Below the pieces are notes generated by a model, which was given only the letters and a program-made list of their open reading frames with translations, ran no database searches and was not told the origin of the DNA. DNA of 64,000 bases, taken from contig JAUIIA010000008.1 in the NCBI GenBank assembly GCA_030432025.1, positions 34,209 through 98,208 of the forward strand, read 5' to 3'. The translations under genes and the position numbers were made by a program. Shown piece by piece: positions 35,479 to 45,716 of this stretch (its first letter is position 1; every line of letters starts with the position of its first letter). The stretch comes from Alphaproteobacteria bacterium. GTDB lineage: Bacteria > Pseudomonadota > Alphaproteobacteria > Micavibrionales > Micavibrionaceae.

Positions 35479-38121
35479 TCAGGCAACGGACTTCATGTCA
35501 GAATCACCGCTATCTTTGCGGGGATTTTTAACATCAAAGGTCAACTCGCCCTTCTTCACGCCAATTTTGACGTTGGCACCGTCGGCAATGTCCCCTTTCA
35601 GGATCATTTCCGCGAGCTTATTCTGCAGCTCTGACTGGATCACACGCTTGAGAGGCCTTGCGCCATAAGCGGGGTCATAACCGCGGTCACCCAGCCATAC
35701 CTTCGCATCCTCATCGATATCGAGGTGGATGTGGCGGCCAGCCAGCAATTGATCAAGATATTTGAGCTGTATATCGACGATTCCGGTCATATGTTCACGG
35801 CTCAGACGTTTAAACAGCAAAATTTCATCTAGACGGTTGAGGAATTCAGGGCGGAATGCGCTGCGTACGGCATCCATGACCTGCTTACGGACATCCTCTA
35901 CGTCTGCGCCCTCTTCCTGATTCACAAGATGTTCGGCACCAAGGTTAGAGGTCATGATCATGAGTGTATTGCTGAAATCTACTGTACGCCCTTGTCCATC
36001 GGTAAGGCGACCATCATCAAGCACTTGAAGAAGTACGTTAAACACGTCGGGGTGTGCTTTTTCAATCTCGTCAAATAAAACCACCTGATACGGGCGGCGG
36101 CGGACCGCTTCGGTCAAGGAGCCACCCTCCTCATAACCGACATAGCCCGGAGGTGCGCCAATAATACGGGCAACGGCGTGTTTCTCCATATATTCGGACA
36201 TATCGAGGCGGATCATGGCGGAATCATCATCAAACAGGAATTCGGCCAGAGCCTTCGTCAGCTCGGTTTTACCCACCCCCGTAGGGCCTAAGAACAAGAA
36301 AGAACCCATAGGACGGCGCGAATCCTGCAAACCTGCGCGAGCACGGCGAATAGCGTTGGAGACCGCTACAACAGCCTGATCCTGCCCGACTACGCGTTTT
36401 TCAAGATTCTCCTCCATGGCCAGCAGCTTTTCACGCTCACCTTCCAGCATTTTATCAACCGGAATACCCGTCCAACGGCTAACGATGCTGGCAATGTCAT
36501 CGTCCGTAACCTCTTCGTTAATCAAGCTCGACTTGCTCGCCGCGACTTGCTCGCCCTCTTCAGGGGCGGCCGCAGCTATCTTTTCTTCCAACTCAGGGAT
36601 GGTGCCGTATTTCAGCTCACTGGCCTTGGCCCAGTCACCGTCACGTTCGGCCTGCTCCAGCTCGATACGGGCACGGTCGAGTTCCTCGACATATTTCTGT
36701 CCGGCATTCAGCTTGTCTTTTTCAGCAGACCATTGCTTGGTCATCTTTTCAGATTCAGATTCTAACCCTTTTAATTCCGTCTCAAGCGCCTTCAGGCGGT
36801 CCTTGGAGGCTTTATCCTTTTCCTTCTTCAACGCTTCACGCTCGATTTTGAGCTGAACGATACGGCGATCAAGCTCATCCAATGCTTCGGGCTTGGAATC
36901 GGCCTGCATACGGATGCGGCTGGCCGCCTCATCAACAAGGTCAATCGCCTTATCAGGCAGAAAACGGTCAGTGATATAGCGGTTAGACAGTGTGGCAGCC
37001 GCGACAATTGCCGTATCCGTAATACGTACACCATGGTGAAGTTCGTACTTTTCCTTCAAACCACGCAGAATGGAGATGGTATCCTCAACAGTTGGCTCAG
37101 TGACGAAAACCGGCTGGAAACGACGGGCCAGAGCCGCGTCCTTCTCAATATGTTTACGGTATTCGTCCAGTGTCGTCGCACCGACCATATGCAGTTCACC
37201 ACGCGCCAAAGCCGGTTTAAGCATATTTCCGGCATCCATAGAGCCTTCGGCTTTACCGGCACCGACAATCGTGTGCAACTCATCCAAAAACAGGACGATT
37301 TCGCCGGCTGCGCCCTTAATCTCGTCCAAAACGGATTTAAGACGCTCTTCAAAGTCACCGCGGAATTTTGCCCCCGCAAGTAGAGCACCAAGATCAAGAG
37401 ACATTAGACGTTTGTTTTGCAGGCTTTCAGGCACGTCACCATTGACGATACGCTGTGCCAGCCCTTCCGCAATTGCGGTTTTACCAACGCCCGGCTCACC
37501 AATGAGAACGGGGTTATTCTTGGTACGGCGGGACAGAACCTGAATTGTACGGCGAATTTCCTCATCGCGGCCGATAATCGGGTCCAGTTTGCCGTCTTCG
37601 GCTGCCGCGGTAAGGTCGTGCGCATATTTATTCAAGGCATCATAAGACTCTTCCGCAGATGCGCTGTCAGCCGTGCGGCCCTTGCGTAAGTCATTAATGG
37701 CCTTATTCAAAGCATTATCGTTCAGGCCCACATCTTCAAGCAGCCCAGAAACATCCGCTTTTTTCTCCAGCAACATCGCTTGTAGAATGCGCTCTACCGT
37801 TACAAACTTGTCGCCGCTTTTTTCAGCCAATTTCAGTGCATTATCAACGATTTTTGCGAAATCACTTGAAAGGCGAAGTTGCCCTGCACCCGGTCCGTCA
37901 ACGACAGGGAATTTGGCTACGGCCTTCTCCACTTCGATCTTTAAACGCCCATAGTTTGCGCCCGACAGTTTTAAAAGCTTCTGCACGTGCCCGTCATCGT
38001 CATCAAGCATGGTTTTAAGCAAATGCTCAGGCTCAATAGACTGATGGCCGTTGCGCAAAGCCAGTGTCTGCGCGGCGTGTATGAGGGTTTTAGACTTTTC
38101 TGTTAGCTTATCGAAATCCAT
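35479..38121 (-). CDS. clpB: ATP-dependent disaggregase ClpB
   Basis: 880 residues. Two-ring AAA+ chaperone that extracts proteins from aggregates together with DnaK. Domains: N-terminal Clp repeat domain (1-150), first ATPase with [13 protein letters not shown] near 205, the coiled-coil middle domain (about 410-530), then a second ATPase with [14 protein letters not shown] near 608 and the C-terminal D2-small domain. Slightly longer than E. coli ClpB because of a Lys/Ser-rich tail. A heat-shock promoter is expected, but I could not identify one with confidence. Confidence 0.97.
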   Translation of the reverse strand: MDFDKLTEKSKTLIHAAQTLALRNGHQSIEPEHLLKTMLDDDDGHVQKLLKLSGANYGRLKIEVEKAVAKFPVVDGPGAGQLRLSSDFAKIVDNALKLAEKSGDKFVTVERILQAMLLEKKADVSGLLEDVGLNDNALNKAINDLRKGRTADSASAEESYDALNKYAHDLTAAAEDGKLDPIIGRDEEIRRTIQVLSRRTKNNPVLIGEPGVGKTAIAEGLAQRIVNGDVPESLQNKRLMSLDLGALLAGAKFRGDFEERLKSVLDEIKGAAGEIVLFLDELHTIVGAGKAEGSMDAGNMLKPALARGELHMVGATTLDEYRKHIEKDAALARRFQPVFVTEPTVEDTISILRGLKEKYELHHGVRITDTAIVAAATLSNRYITDRFLPDKAIDLVDEAASRIRMQADSKPEALDELDRRIVQLKIEREALKKEKDKASKDRLKALETELKGLESESEKMTKQWSAEKDKLNAGQKYVEELDRARIELEQAERDGDWAKASELKYGTIPELEEKIAAAAPEEGEQVAASKSSLINEEVTDDDIASIVSRWTGIPVDKMLEGEREKLLAMEENLEKRVVGQDQAVVAVSNAIRRARAGLQDSRRPMGSFLFLGPTGVGKTELTKALAEFLFDDDSAMIRLDMSEYMEKHAVARIIGAPPGYVGYEEGGSLTEAVRRRPYQVVLFDEIEKAHPDVFNVLLQVLDDGRLTDGQGRTVDFSNTLMIMTSNLGAEHLVNQEEGADVEDVRKQVMDAVRSAFRPEFLNRLDEILLFKRLSREHMTGIVDIQLKYLDQLLAGRHIHLDIDEDAKVWLGDRGYDPAYGARPLKRVIQSELQNKLAEMILKGDIADGANVKIGVKKGELTFDVKNPRKDSGDSDMKSVA

Positions 38122-38199
38122 AAAATAACTATAGGTACGGTACGGTGGAATTTAAAGAGGCTTGTCTATTCATTTTACCTTTTTAGTACTCAAAACAGC

Positions 38200-38226
38200 A
38201 AAAAAGGCGGTCTGAAAACCGCCTTT
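38200..38226 (-). terminator. Intrinsic terminator after the DUF4167 gene
   Basis: Perfect 9-bp stem (38218-38226 with 38203-38211) and 6-nt loop, followed on the minus strand by a T run. It lies 27 bases beyond the stop of the DUF4167 gene and upstream of clpB. Confidence 0.85.
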
Positions 38227-38252
38227 AAAATCAAAATTGTATACACGTACGC

Positions 38253-38666
38253 TTAAACTGTAGTCTCAGCAGCCTGTTTTTCAGGTGTTGCTTCAACTCC
38301 ACCGCCTAAGATACTGGAAGGCAAGGCTAATTCATCTTCCTTAGGCTGTTTCTGCTTAGGCTTGGAAGACGTACGCTCCTGATTACCACCTTGGCCGCCC
38401 TGATTACCGTTTTGGTCGTCATCCCAACTGGAAATAATGCGCTGATAATGCTCTGCGTGCTGCAAATAACTCTCTGCGAGAATACGGTCACCGGCGGAGG
38501 ATGCATCTTTTGCAAGGGCCACATACTTCTCTGTTACCTGGTGCGCAGTCCCGCGAATCCTTACGTCCGGGCCATTACTATCAAATACTTGTGAGCGTTG
38601 CTGGTTACCACCGCGACGGCTTCCACCTCTATTGCGCTGACGTCTGTTCGAACTTCCGTGTCTCAT
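38253..38666 (-). CDS. DUF4167 family protein
   Basis: 137 residues from the ATG at 38666, which has a good AGGAAA ribosome site. An in-frame start at 38690 lacks one. Arg/Gly/Asn-rich basic N-terminus (RRQRNRGGSRRGGNQQR) followed by the helical DUF4167 core with IRGTAHQVTEKYVALAKDA and LAESYLQHAEHYQRI. The tail is Gln/Gly-rich. The basic region suggests nucleic-acid binding. The family is largely alphaproteobacterial and of unknown function. An intrinsic terminator follows, and an inverted repeat lies 43 bases upstream. Confidence 0.88.
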   Translation of the reverse strand: MRHGSSNRRQRNRGGSRRGGNQQRSQVFDSNGPDVRIRGTAHQVTEKYVALAKDASSAGDRILAESYLQHAEHYQRIISSWDDDQNGNQGGQGGNQERTSSKPKQKQPKEDELALPSSILGGGVEATPEKQAAETTV

Positions 38667-38708
38667 GTTTTTTTCCTGTTTATCGGTCATAAGTTTTTAT
38701 CACATAAT

Positions 38709-38740
38709 ATACGTACACCATACATGATTTGTGTACGTAT
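38709..38740. repeat. Perfect inverted repeat, possible operator
   Basis: ATACGTACAC at 38709-38718 and its exact complement at 38731-38740, separated by 12 bases. It sits about 40 bases upstream of the DUF4167 start and 144 bases past the prmC stop. It has no T run, so it is not an evident intrinsic terminator. A protein-binding site or RNA hairpin is possible. Confidence 0.55.
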
Positions 38741-38883
38741 GGCTAGCCTCCATGAGACTTTTAAGTACGGTATGTTGGGTTTTCACTTCCAACACACAAT
38801 CGCTTTCGCGTTCGTTTCGTGTTGATGATTTTTACAGTACAGCCATGCGCAGATTTTGATCAACGCCTTCGGAAAAGATTTTT

Positions 38884-39735
38884 TTACTTATCCCCACTAC
38901 GATCATCGGACCACAGCTCCAAAACCCTTATGTGCCCTGCGAAATCAGCATATGATTCGATGTTCGAAAATCGCGATTCCCTGCTGAGTCGCATCACTGT
39001 TTCGGATTGGTCATAACCGATCTCGAAATAGGCTTTTCCACCCGGTTTTAAAATCTTCGATAAACGGGAAAAAATTGTTTTGTAGGCTTGCAAACCGTCT
39101 TCGCCACCGTCCAAAGCCAGAATCGGATCGTGTTTTTTGACCGAATCCTCGAGTTCGGGAATCACATCCGTGCGAATATAAGGAGGATTCGAGACGACAA
39201 TATCGAATGCCTGATTCACATTTTCATCCCAATCACTGCGTATGAATTCACAACGATCGAAAACGCCATTCTTCTCGGCATTCTCCCTTGCCAACGCCAA
39301 GGCCTCTTCGGATATGTCCGCTGCTACACCGCGGGCGTTTGGAAGCTCATGAAGAAGAGAGATCAGAATACATCCCGAGCCTGTGCCTAGATCGAGGATA
39401 GATAGTGGCTTTTCACGATCTGCGCTTTTAAGAACAGCTTCGATCAATGTTTCCGTATCGGGACGTGGGTCCAACGTATGTTCGCTAACCGCAAATGGCA
39501 GCCCCCAGAACTCCCGCTCACCATATATCTTAGAAAGCGGTTTACCGTCTATCACCTGCTCTATATCGCTTTCTATGGCTTCTAAGGCTGTTTCGTCCAC
39601 ATGGCTGTCTGACTTGGTAATCAGGTCGCTATACTCCAAACCTGCGCGTTTACGCAGAACGTAGCGCGCGTCATTGTCCGATAGATGCTGTTTGAGGGTC
39701 TCGTAAAGGTCTTTGACTGTGTTTGCTTCAGTCAT
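38884..39735 (-). CDS. prmC: Release factor glutamine methyltransferase
   Basis: 283 residues. PrmC methylates the Gln of the GGQ motif in RF1 and RF2. N-terminal helical domain, then a SAM-binding Rossmann fold with ILDLGTGSGCILISLL near 115 and the substrate-binding motif VSNPPYIRTDV near 186. It follows prfA by six bases, so enzyme and substrate share a transcript, the usual arrangement. Confidence 0.95.
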   Translation of the reverse strand: MTEANTVKDLYETLKQHLSDNDARYVLRKRAGLEYSDLITKSDSHVDETALEAIESDIEQVIDGKPLSKIYGEREFWGLPFAVSEHTLDPRPDTETLIEAVLKSADREKPLSILDLGTGSGCILISLLHELPNARGVAADISEEALALARENAEKNGVFDRCEFIRSDWDENVNQAFDIVVSNPPYIRTDVIPELEDSVKKHDPILALDGGEDGLQAYKTIFSRLSKILKPGGKAYFEIGYDQSETVMRLSRESRFSNIESYADFAGHIRVLELWSDDRSGDK

Positions 39736-39741
39736 GCCGTC

Positions 39742-40806
39742 CTAGTTTTCCATTGAGGCCAGAGCGCTTGCATGATCATCAGCAATCAGGGCTTCCGTAA
39801 TCTCGCCCAATGCTTCCCCGCTGAGCACACCATCAAGATTATGCAGCGTTAGGTTAATGCGGTGGTCGGTTACGCGGCCTTGGGGGAAATTATAGGTGCG
39901 GATACGTTCCGAGCGGTCGCCCGAGCCCACCTGCTCCTTACGGTCGGCGGCACGCTCGGCGTGTAGCTTCTGACGCTCAAGGTCATAAATACGTGTTGCG
40001 AGTACTTTCATCGCCTTGGCACGGTTTTTATGCTGGCTGCGCTCTTCCTGCATCTCCACCACGACGCCTGTCGGGATGTGGGTAATACGTACGGCGGAGT
40101 CGGTCGTGTTCACGTGCTGACCACCCGCCCCTTGGGAACGGTAAGTATCAACGCGTAAATCATCGGTTTTAATATCGACTTCAGCTTCTTCGGCTTCCGG
40201 CAAAACGGCTATAGTTGCAGCAGAGGTGTGGATACGCCCACCGGATTCGGTCTTAGGAACCCGCTGCACACGGTGCGTGCCCGATTCATATTTCAACTTG
40301 GCGAACACGTTACGGCCGCTGATTTCACAAACAATTTCCTTGTAACCGCCAATGTCGTTTTCAGATGTTTCCATGACTTCCAGCTTCCACCCTTCCTTGG
40401 ATGAAAAGCCTTTCAGCATGTTGAACAAATCCGAAGCAAACAGCGCAGCTTCGTCACCGCCTGTCCCTGCGCGAATTTCAACAATCGCGTTTTTGGCGTC
40501 GTCCTGATCTTTGGGAATTAGCGCCAGACGGATTTGTTTCTCCAGTGCCGGGATTTTCTTATCAATTGCGTGTATCTCATCCTCGGCCATCGACTTCATC
40601 TCAGGGTCACCGAGCATTTCTTCAAGGTCGGCTCTCTCGGACTTGGCTTCCTGCAAGGCTGTGATTGCTTCCACAACAGGCTCAAGCTCCGCATATTCCA
40701 TGGAATATTTCGTGAATTCGTCACCGCTCAAATCCCCTTGTGACATCAGGGATGCGAGTTCGGCGTGCCGGCTTTTAATGGAATTGAGTTTTTCTTCAAG
40801 CGCCAT
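39742..40806 (-). CDS. prfA: Peptide chain release factor 1
   Basis: 354 residues, normal for RF1, which ends translation at UAA and UAG. The catalytic GGQ is in [16 protein letters not shown] near residue 232. The upstream region holds the codon-reading loop and the [13 protein letters not shown] segment. It lies between the RodZ-like gene (21 bases) and prmC (6 bases) on the same strand. Confidence 0.97.
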   Translation of the reverse strand: MALEEKLNSIKSRHAELASLMSQGDLSGDEFTKYSMEYAELEPVVEAITALQEAKSERADLEEMLGDPEMKSMAEDEIHAIDKKIPALEKQIRLALIPKDQDDAKNAIVEIRAGTGGDEAALFASDLFNMLKGFSSKEGWKLEVMETSENDIGGYKEIVCEISGRNVFAKLKYESGTHRVQRVPKTESGGRIHTSAATIAVLPEAEEAEVDIKTDDLRVDTYRSQGAGGQHVNTTDSAVRITHIPTGVVVEMQEERSQHKNRAKAMKVLATRIYDLERQKLHAERAADRKEQVGSGDRSERIRTYNFPQGRVTDHRINLTLHNLDGVLSGEALGEITEALIADDHASALASMEN

Positions 40807-40827
40807 GGATACTGGTATTAGTCGGTT

Positions 40828-41703
40828 TTACTGCTCTTGATCAAGCGCAAAATTTTCTTTGAGATATTCCGCATCCAGAGACAGGCGACGTACGACCTTG
40901 CCTTTTTCCCCCAACGGCTCGAGCTGCACGCCATCGACCTCTATCTGAACGCCTGCGGCGTTACCTATGGAAATGGTCAGGTCAGGACGGTCTGGGACAT
41001 AATATTGGTCGCCCTCTTTCAGGACGCGTGAAATCATAGCCTTGCCTTGCTTGTCACGGATTTCCACCCAGCTGTTTTCAAGGATATTGAGAATAATGCC
41101 TTCCGGCGGCTTTTCCTCGATAACTTCTTCTTCAACCGTAACTTCTTCAGCAGGCTGTGCTGCTTCTGCCGAGACATCACTCTCCAAAGCGTTTTCTTGC
41201 GGCGCTGTCGGCGACTCTTCAACTTTTTGCTGCAGTTCAGCAGGAACAGGTGGAATGACCTCGGTCAGATCCCTGTCCTTTTTATCTTGGGAGTACCAAT
41301 AAAAGACGGCACCGATAATTAGCACAGTGCTGAAAAGGAGAATAAGCAGTCCGGGAACTTGATTATCCGCGGCGGGTACGGGAAAGTGCAGTTCTGCAGG
41401 CTGGGCTTTATGCACGTCGGCTTGTTGCTTGAACAGCTCAACCATCTTATCGCCATCAAGGCCAAGATATTCGGAATAGCTGCGCACAAATCCTATGGCA
41501 TAGACACGGCCGGGGAGTTTTTCGAGATCGCCGTTTTCGATCGCCTCTATCTGGCTGGCCTTGATATTCAGCACACGCTCGACATTTTCAATCGACTGAT
41601 CGTAATGCACACGTGTGCGGCGGAGAATATCGCCAACGTTTAAATCCGTTTGATATTCCCGCGGTGCACTGCCTGAAGTCTGGTTAGAGGCTGTTTCTGC
41701 CAT
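40828..41703 (-). CDS. RodZ-like HTH/DUF4115 membrane protein
   Basis: 291 residues. Cytoplasmic helix-turn-helix region at about 22-90 (VGDILRRTRVHYDQSIENV), one membrane helix near 117-138, a Pro/Glu-rich linker and a C-terminal DUF4115 domain from about 200 (SWVEIRDKQGKAM). This is the RodZ layout: a cell-shape protein linking MreB to the wall synthesis machinery. Orthology to RodZ is probable but not shown. Upstream of prfA on the same strand. Confidence 0.85.
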   Translation of the reverse strand: MAETASNQTSGSAPREYQTDLNVGDILRRTRVHYDQSIENVERVLNIKASQIEAIENGDLEKLPGRVYAIGFVRSYSEYLGLDGDKMVELFKQQADVHKAQPAELHFPVPAADNQVPGLLILLFSTVLIIGAVFYWYSQDKKDRDLTEVIPPVPAELQQKVEESPTAPQENALESDVSAEAAQPAEEVTVEEEVIEEKPPEGIILNILENSWVEIRDKQGKAMISRVLKEGDQYYVPDRPDLTISIGNAAGVQIEVDGVQLEPLGEKGKVVRRLSLDAEYLKENFALDQEQ

Positions 41704-41737
41704 ATTAATTGCAGATTACAGTATTTCTGATAAGGAA

Positions 41738-42973
41738 TTAAGCGCTTTCTTCAAGCCCGTATGCTGCATGCAATGCGCGCACAGCCAGCTCGGTGTAATC
41801 CTCTTCGATCAGAACACTGATTTTGATTTCAGATGTCGAAATTACCTGAATATTGATGCCCTTATTCGCCAATGTAGTGAACATTTTTTCGGCTACGCCC
41901 GGGTGGCTGATCATGCCTACACCAACGACAGAAACCTTTGACACATTGTCCGAAGACAGGATTTTTTCGTATTCGACGTCTTCAAGCTTTTCAACAACTT
42001 CCAATGCGCGCGGCAAGTCGGCACGGGCTACTGTAAACGTCATGTCGGTGAACTGGCCGTCGGCGGATACGTTCTGGACGATCATGTCCACGTTTACGCC
42101 GGCCTTACCCAACGGGCTAAAGACTTTAGAGGCTACGCCGGGAACATCGCTGACGCGCAGCAATGTGATTTTCGCTTCATCGCGGCTGCATGCTATTCCG
42201 CTTACGAGTTCTTCTTCCATAATTTCACTCTCCTGTACAACAAGGGTTCCGGGCATGTCACTGCCGATGTGATCTTCAAAACTTGATAATACCTGTAGCT
42301 TTACGCCCTGCTTCATAGCGATTTCCACCGAGCGGGTTTGCAGCACTTTAGAGCCGAGCGAGGCCAGCTCGATCATTTCTTCGAAAGAGATTTTCTTGAT
42401 CTTGCGGGCTTGCGGCACAATACGCGGGTCGGTGGTATATACGCCGTCCACATCAGTATAGATATCACAACGGTCAGCATCCAGTGCCGCCGCCAGAGCC
42501 ACAGCCGATGTATCGGAGCCGCCTCTTCCTAATGTAGATATACGATTCATATCGGTGATACCCTGAAAACCCGGAACGACAGCGACTTCACCACCTGTCA
42601 GGCGTTTTTTAAGCTCGTCTGTGTCGATATTCTTGATACGGGCCTTACCGTGCATATCATTGGTCTGGAACGGGATTTGCCAGCCCAGCCAGCTGCGTGC
42701 AGGAATGCCGCGCTTTTGCAAAGCCATAGCCATCAGGCCGGATGTGATTTGTTCGCCGCTGCTGACGACCACGTCATATTCACGCAAGTCATGCAGCTTG
42801 CTGATTTCGCCGCAATAACCGACAAGACGATTGGTCACACCGGACATAGCGGATACGACAACAGCCACCTGATTTCCTGCTTCGACTTCGCGTGCGATCT
42901 TTTCCGCCGCACGCTCAATACGTTCGACGTCCGCGACAGAAGTTCCGCCAAATTTTGCAACAATGACAGCCAT
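41738..42973 (-). CDS. lysC: Aspartate kinase
   Basis: 411 residues. First step of the Asp-derived pathway to Lys, Met and Thr. N-terminal amino-acid kinase domain with VAKFGGTSVADVERI and GRGGSDTSAVALA, then two ACT domains (about 265-340 and 345-410) expected to mediate feedback inhibition. With metA and lysA in the same window, three genes of aspartate-family synthesis are present but not clustered. Divergent from ubiG. Confidence 0.96.
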   Translation of the reverse strand: MAVIVAKFGGTSVADVERIERAAEKIAREVEAGNQVAVVVSAMSGVTNRLVGYCGEISKLHDLREYDVVVSSGEQITSGLMAMALQKRGIPARSWLGWQIPFQTNDMHGKARIKNIDTDELKKRLTGGEVAVVPGFQGITDMNRISTLGRGGSDTSAVALAAALDADRCDIYTDVDGVYTTDPRIVPQARKIKKISFEEMIELASLGSKVLQTRSVEIAMKQGVKLQVLSSFEDHIGSDMPGTLVVQESEIMEEELVSGIACSRDEAKITLLRVSDVPGVASKVFSPLGKAGVNVDMIVQNVSADGQFTDMTFTVARADLPRALEVVEKLEDVEYEKILSSDNVSKVSVVGVGMISHPGVAEKMFTTLANKGINIQVISTSEIKISVLIEEDYTELAVRALHAAYGLEESA

Positions 42974-43040
42974 AACAATAAATCCGTATCTTTTGGCTAT
43001 AAATTCCGTTAAAAAAGCCTAGCTATTTATAAGGAAGCAA

Positions 43041-43772
43041 ATGCTTATGTCTAGTGTAGATGCCGCAGAAATAGAGAATTTTTCAAAGGATGCCGATCGG
43101 TGGTGGGACGAAAACGGTCCCTTCAAGCCGTTGCATGAACTCAACCCTGTTCGCTTGTCATACATAAAGCGGCAGATTTGCACGCATTACGATAAAGATG
43201 AGAAGGACCTGAAATCGCTCAAGGGTTTGAGTATCCTCGACGTCGGTTGTGGCGGCGGACTGGTTTGTGAACCGCTGGCGCGCATGGGCGCAAAAGTCAC
43301 AGGCGCAGATGCAGACCCGATGGCGATTTCGACCGCAAAGGCGCATGCCGACGGTGCGGGTCTTAAGATCGAATACCTCAACAAACCTGCTGAGGAGATT
43401 AAGAAGAAATTTGATGTCGTGCTGGCACTGGAAATTATTGAGCACGTTCAAGATCCGGAAGAATTCGTCCGCAGCATTTCCAACCTATGTAAGCCGGGCG
43501 GATTGGTGATTTTCTCAACATTGAACCGCAACCCTAAATCATTCCTGCTCGGTATCGTCGCGGCAGAATATATCTTGCGATGGGTCCCACGCGGAACACA
43601 TAGCTGGCAAAAATTTGTGAAACCGAGTGAACTGGCCAGAATGGCGCGCCCCGCGGCGCTATCGCCCAAAAATATAACCGGGTTGATATACAACCCGGTT
43701 AGGAGTGAGTTCGTTTTGTCAAATACGGACCTTGATGTGAACTATCTCATGGCCCTAAAGAAAGCGGATTAA
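43041..43772 (+). CDS. ubiG: Ubiquinone biosynthesis O-methyltransferase UbiG
   Basis: 243 residues. An ATG at 43047 is an alternative start, but the AAGGA site fits 43041 well. UbiG performs both O-methylations of ubiquinone synthesis. Motif I reads LDVGCGGGLVCEPLA near residue 68. FSKDADRWWDENGPFKPLHE and RVPRGTH-like WVPRGTHSWQKF are family marks. The stop shares TTAA with a convergent small ORF. Confidence 0.95.
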   Translation: MLMSSVDAAEIENFSKDADRWWDENGPFKPLHELNPVRLSYIKRQICTHYDKDEKDLKSLKGLSILDVGCGGGLVCEPLARMGAKVTGADADPMAISTAKAHADGAGLKIEYLNKPAEEIKKKFDVVLALEIIEHVQDPEEFVRSISNLCKPGGLVIFSTLNRNPKSFLLGIVAAEYILRWVPRGTHSWQKFVKPSELARMARPAALSPKNITGLIYNPVRSEFVLSNTDLDVNYLMALKKAD

Positions 43773-44008
43773 GCTACGTCTTTAATTGCCGCTTTTTGCT
43801 GTTGCTGGCACTCAAAGAGAGAATCCAGCAAAACCTGTCTCGGGATCATTGATTGAACGTTATTCTCAACCATTTCCTTGATCTCGCTATATTTATACAG
43901 AATGTTCGTACCGACATTTGGACAGCTGAACATTGCTGTGAAATTCTGAATATCCGTTCCGAATCTGGACCATTTAAAGGACCAATTTGTGGCGTATCTA
44001 CTCTGCAT
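43769..44008 (-). CDS. Small hypothetical protein
   Basis: 79 residues, helical in the C-terminal half, with two cysteines and no motif or signal peptide. A GGGGAA-type ribosome site precedes the ATG, and an AT-rich 128-base gap upstream could carry a promoter. Its stop is shared with ubiG through TTAA. No family recognised. It is kept because it is the only sizeable frame in this interval. Confidence 0.5.
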   Translation of the reverse strand: MQSRYATNWSFKWSRFGTDIQNFTAMFSCPNVGTNILYKYSEIKEMVENNVQSMIPRQVLLDSLFECQQQQKAAIKDVA

Positions 44009-44136
44009 TACCGTTCCCCAATTTATTAATAGTTTCTTAATGTTTAAAAAGATTAACAGTTCATTAACATTATGTCAAATAAATAAATGCACTTTAGGGG
44101 CTGGCCAAACGCACAAAAAGGGCTTATCTCAATAAT

Positions 44137-44337
44137 ATGAATATGTTATCGACAATTGCGCTGATCATCGCACTCACCCTTGTTCTTGCCATTTTGGGCC
44201 TAGGCCTGTTCTCAATGGTTAAAGGTGGCGAGTTCAACAAGAAGTACGGCAACAAGTTAATGCAGGCGCGTGTTATCATGCAGGGGGTTGCTTTGGCCCT
44301 TCTCGCGCTGGCATACTATTCTTCACAAACATCCTAA
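44137..44337 (+). CDS. HIG1-domain twin-transmembrane protein
   Basis: 66 residues with two membrane helices (about 5-26 and 44-63) and the conserved linker KYGNKLMQARVIMQG between them, the HIG1 signature. Bacterial members are small inner-membrane proteins, and eukaryotic relatives associate with cytochrome c oxidase. It precedes etfB by 27 bases on the same strand, a frequent association in alphaproteobacteria pointing to respiratory metabolism. Confidence 0.88.
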   Translation: MNMLSTIALIIALTLVLAILGLGLFSMVKGGEFNKKYGNKLMQARVIMQGVALALLALAYYSSQTS

Positions 44338-44364
44338 ACCACTCATTGTTAAGAGACTTTTTCT

Positions 44365-45129
44365 ATGAAAATTTTGGTTCCTGTAAAACGCGTCGTCGAC
44401 TACAACGTGAAAGTGCGTGTGAAGTCCGACCAGACGGGCGTTGAGCTCGCGAATGTCAAAATGTCGGTTAACCCGTTTGACGAAATTGCCGTTGAAGAAG
44501 CGGTACGATTGAAAGAAGCCGGTAAGGCCGACGAAGTGATTGCCGTCTCCATCGGCCCTGAAAAAGCCCAGGAACAACTTCGTACAGCCATGGCGATTGG
44601 TGCAGACCGCGGTATCCTGGTTAAAACCGATGACCCGATTGATTTGGGTGGTGTTGAGCCTTTGGCCGTCGCCAAAACACTAAAGGCGCTTGTTGATAAA
44701 GAAAGCCCCGACCTCGTCATTATGGGCAAGCAATCGATTGACGATGACTCCAACCAGACAGGACAGATGCTTTCCGCACTGCTCGGCTGGTCCCAAGGGA
44801 CATTTGCATCAGAACTGGAGATCGACGGTGACAGCATTAAGGTGACACGCGAAGTCGATGGCGGTTTGGAAACGCTGGAATTAAAAGCACCTGCGATCAT
44901 TACGACAGATTTACGCCTGAACGAGCCACGTTACGCGAAGCTACCCGACATTATGAAGGCAAAGAAAAAGCAACTGGACATCATTGAGCCCTCAGAGCTT
45001 GGTGTTGATTACAGCCCTCGTCTGGAAATTGTAAAAGTCAGCGAACCGGCCAAACGCGAAGGCGGCGAAAAGGTCGAGAATGTTGATGAGCTGATCGACA
45101 AGCTGAAAAACGAAGCCAAGGTTATCTAA
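44365..45129 (+). CDS. etfB: Electron transfer flavoprotein beta subunit
   Basis: 254 residues. With EtfA it carries electrons from acyl-CoA and other dehydrogenases to ETF-ubiquinone oxidoreductase. The [19 protein letters not shown] start and [21 protein letters not shown] are typical. [19 protein letters not shown] is the AMP/FAD-contact signature. An RDD protein gene, two bases after its stop, separates it from etfA. Confidence 0.96.
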   Translation: MKILVPVKRVVDYNVKVRVKSDQTGVELANVKMSVNPFDEIAVEEAVRLKEAGKADEVIAVSIGPEKAQEQLRTAMAIGADRGILVKTDDPIDLGGVEPLAVAKTLKALVDKESPDLVIMGKQSIDDDSNQTGQMLSALLGWSQGTFASELEIDGDSIKVTREVDGGLETLELKAPAIITTDLRLNEPRYAKLPDIMKAKKKQLDIIEPSELGVDYSPRLEIVKVSEPAKREGGEKVENVDELIDKLKNEAKVI

Positions 45130-45131
45130 GC

Positions 45132-45698
45132 ATGAAATATGCGGGTTTCTGGCGCCGAACTTCCGCCATTACCATTGATACGGTCATCTTCGTTTGCATC
45201 TATTTTGCATTGGAGATGGCGATGAGCACGAGCTTCTTTTACACGAACCTCGTCTATCAGGCTTTGTGCGCGATATATTATATCGGTATGACCGCTTCAC
45301 CTATTCAAGGCACGATCGGTCAGAAAGCACTTAACATTAAAATCGGCACGCTCACCGGCGATGCGCTTAATGTGCTGCAATCCATTTACCGCTATATCAT
45401 GTGGGTTCTGCCAGCATGGCCGATGATCATTTACACTTCCCTTCCTAGCTACGGTCAATTTCTCGACCGTATGGAGGAGATTGACCCGTCCGTCGACAAT
45501 ATGAATGCAGGTGCGGACCTGGACTTTATGGCGTCACCCGAATTTCAACAATTTATCCTGATGAACAGCCTTGTCTTTGGCCTCGCCTCTATTGGCGGCC
45601 TTATCTGGGCCATTGTCATCGGCGTTCATGAGCAAAAAGCAGGCGTTCACGATATGGCCTGTAAACAACGCGCATTTGTAGATACACTGGAATCATAA
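45132..45698 (+). CDS. RDD-family membrane protein
   Basis: 188 residues with three or four membrane helices. The RDD family is named for Arg-Asp-Asp in helix 1. Here the segment reads GFWRRTSAITIDTVIF, keeping Arg and one Asp. The second helix has the SPIQGTIGQKALNIKI pattern typical of the family. Function unclear; some members are cation antiporters. It starts two bases after etfB and ends 18 bases before etfA, so it is cotranscribed with both. Confidence 0.82.
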   Translation: MKYAGFWRRTSAITIDTVIFVCIYFALEMAMSTSFFYTNLVYQALCAIYYIGMTASPIQGTIGQKALNIKIGTLTGDALNVLQSIYRYIMWVLPAWPMIIYTSLPSYGQFLDRMEEIDPSVDNMNAGADLDFMASPEFQQFILMNSLVFGLASIGGLIWAIVIGVHEQKAGVHDMACKQRAFVDTLES

Positions 45699-45716
45699 AA
45701 AAGAAGGAAAAGAACC

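Noticed and set aside
38122..38199. Heat-shock promoter for clpB
   Set aside because: No convincing CTTG and -10 pair at correct spacing. A TATAGT lies only about six bases from the ATG and is too close to be a normal -10.
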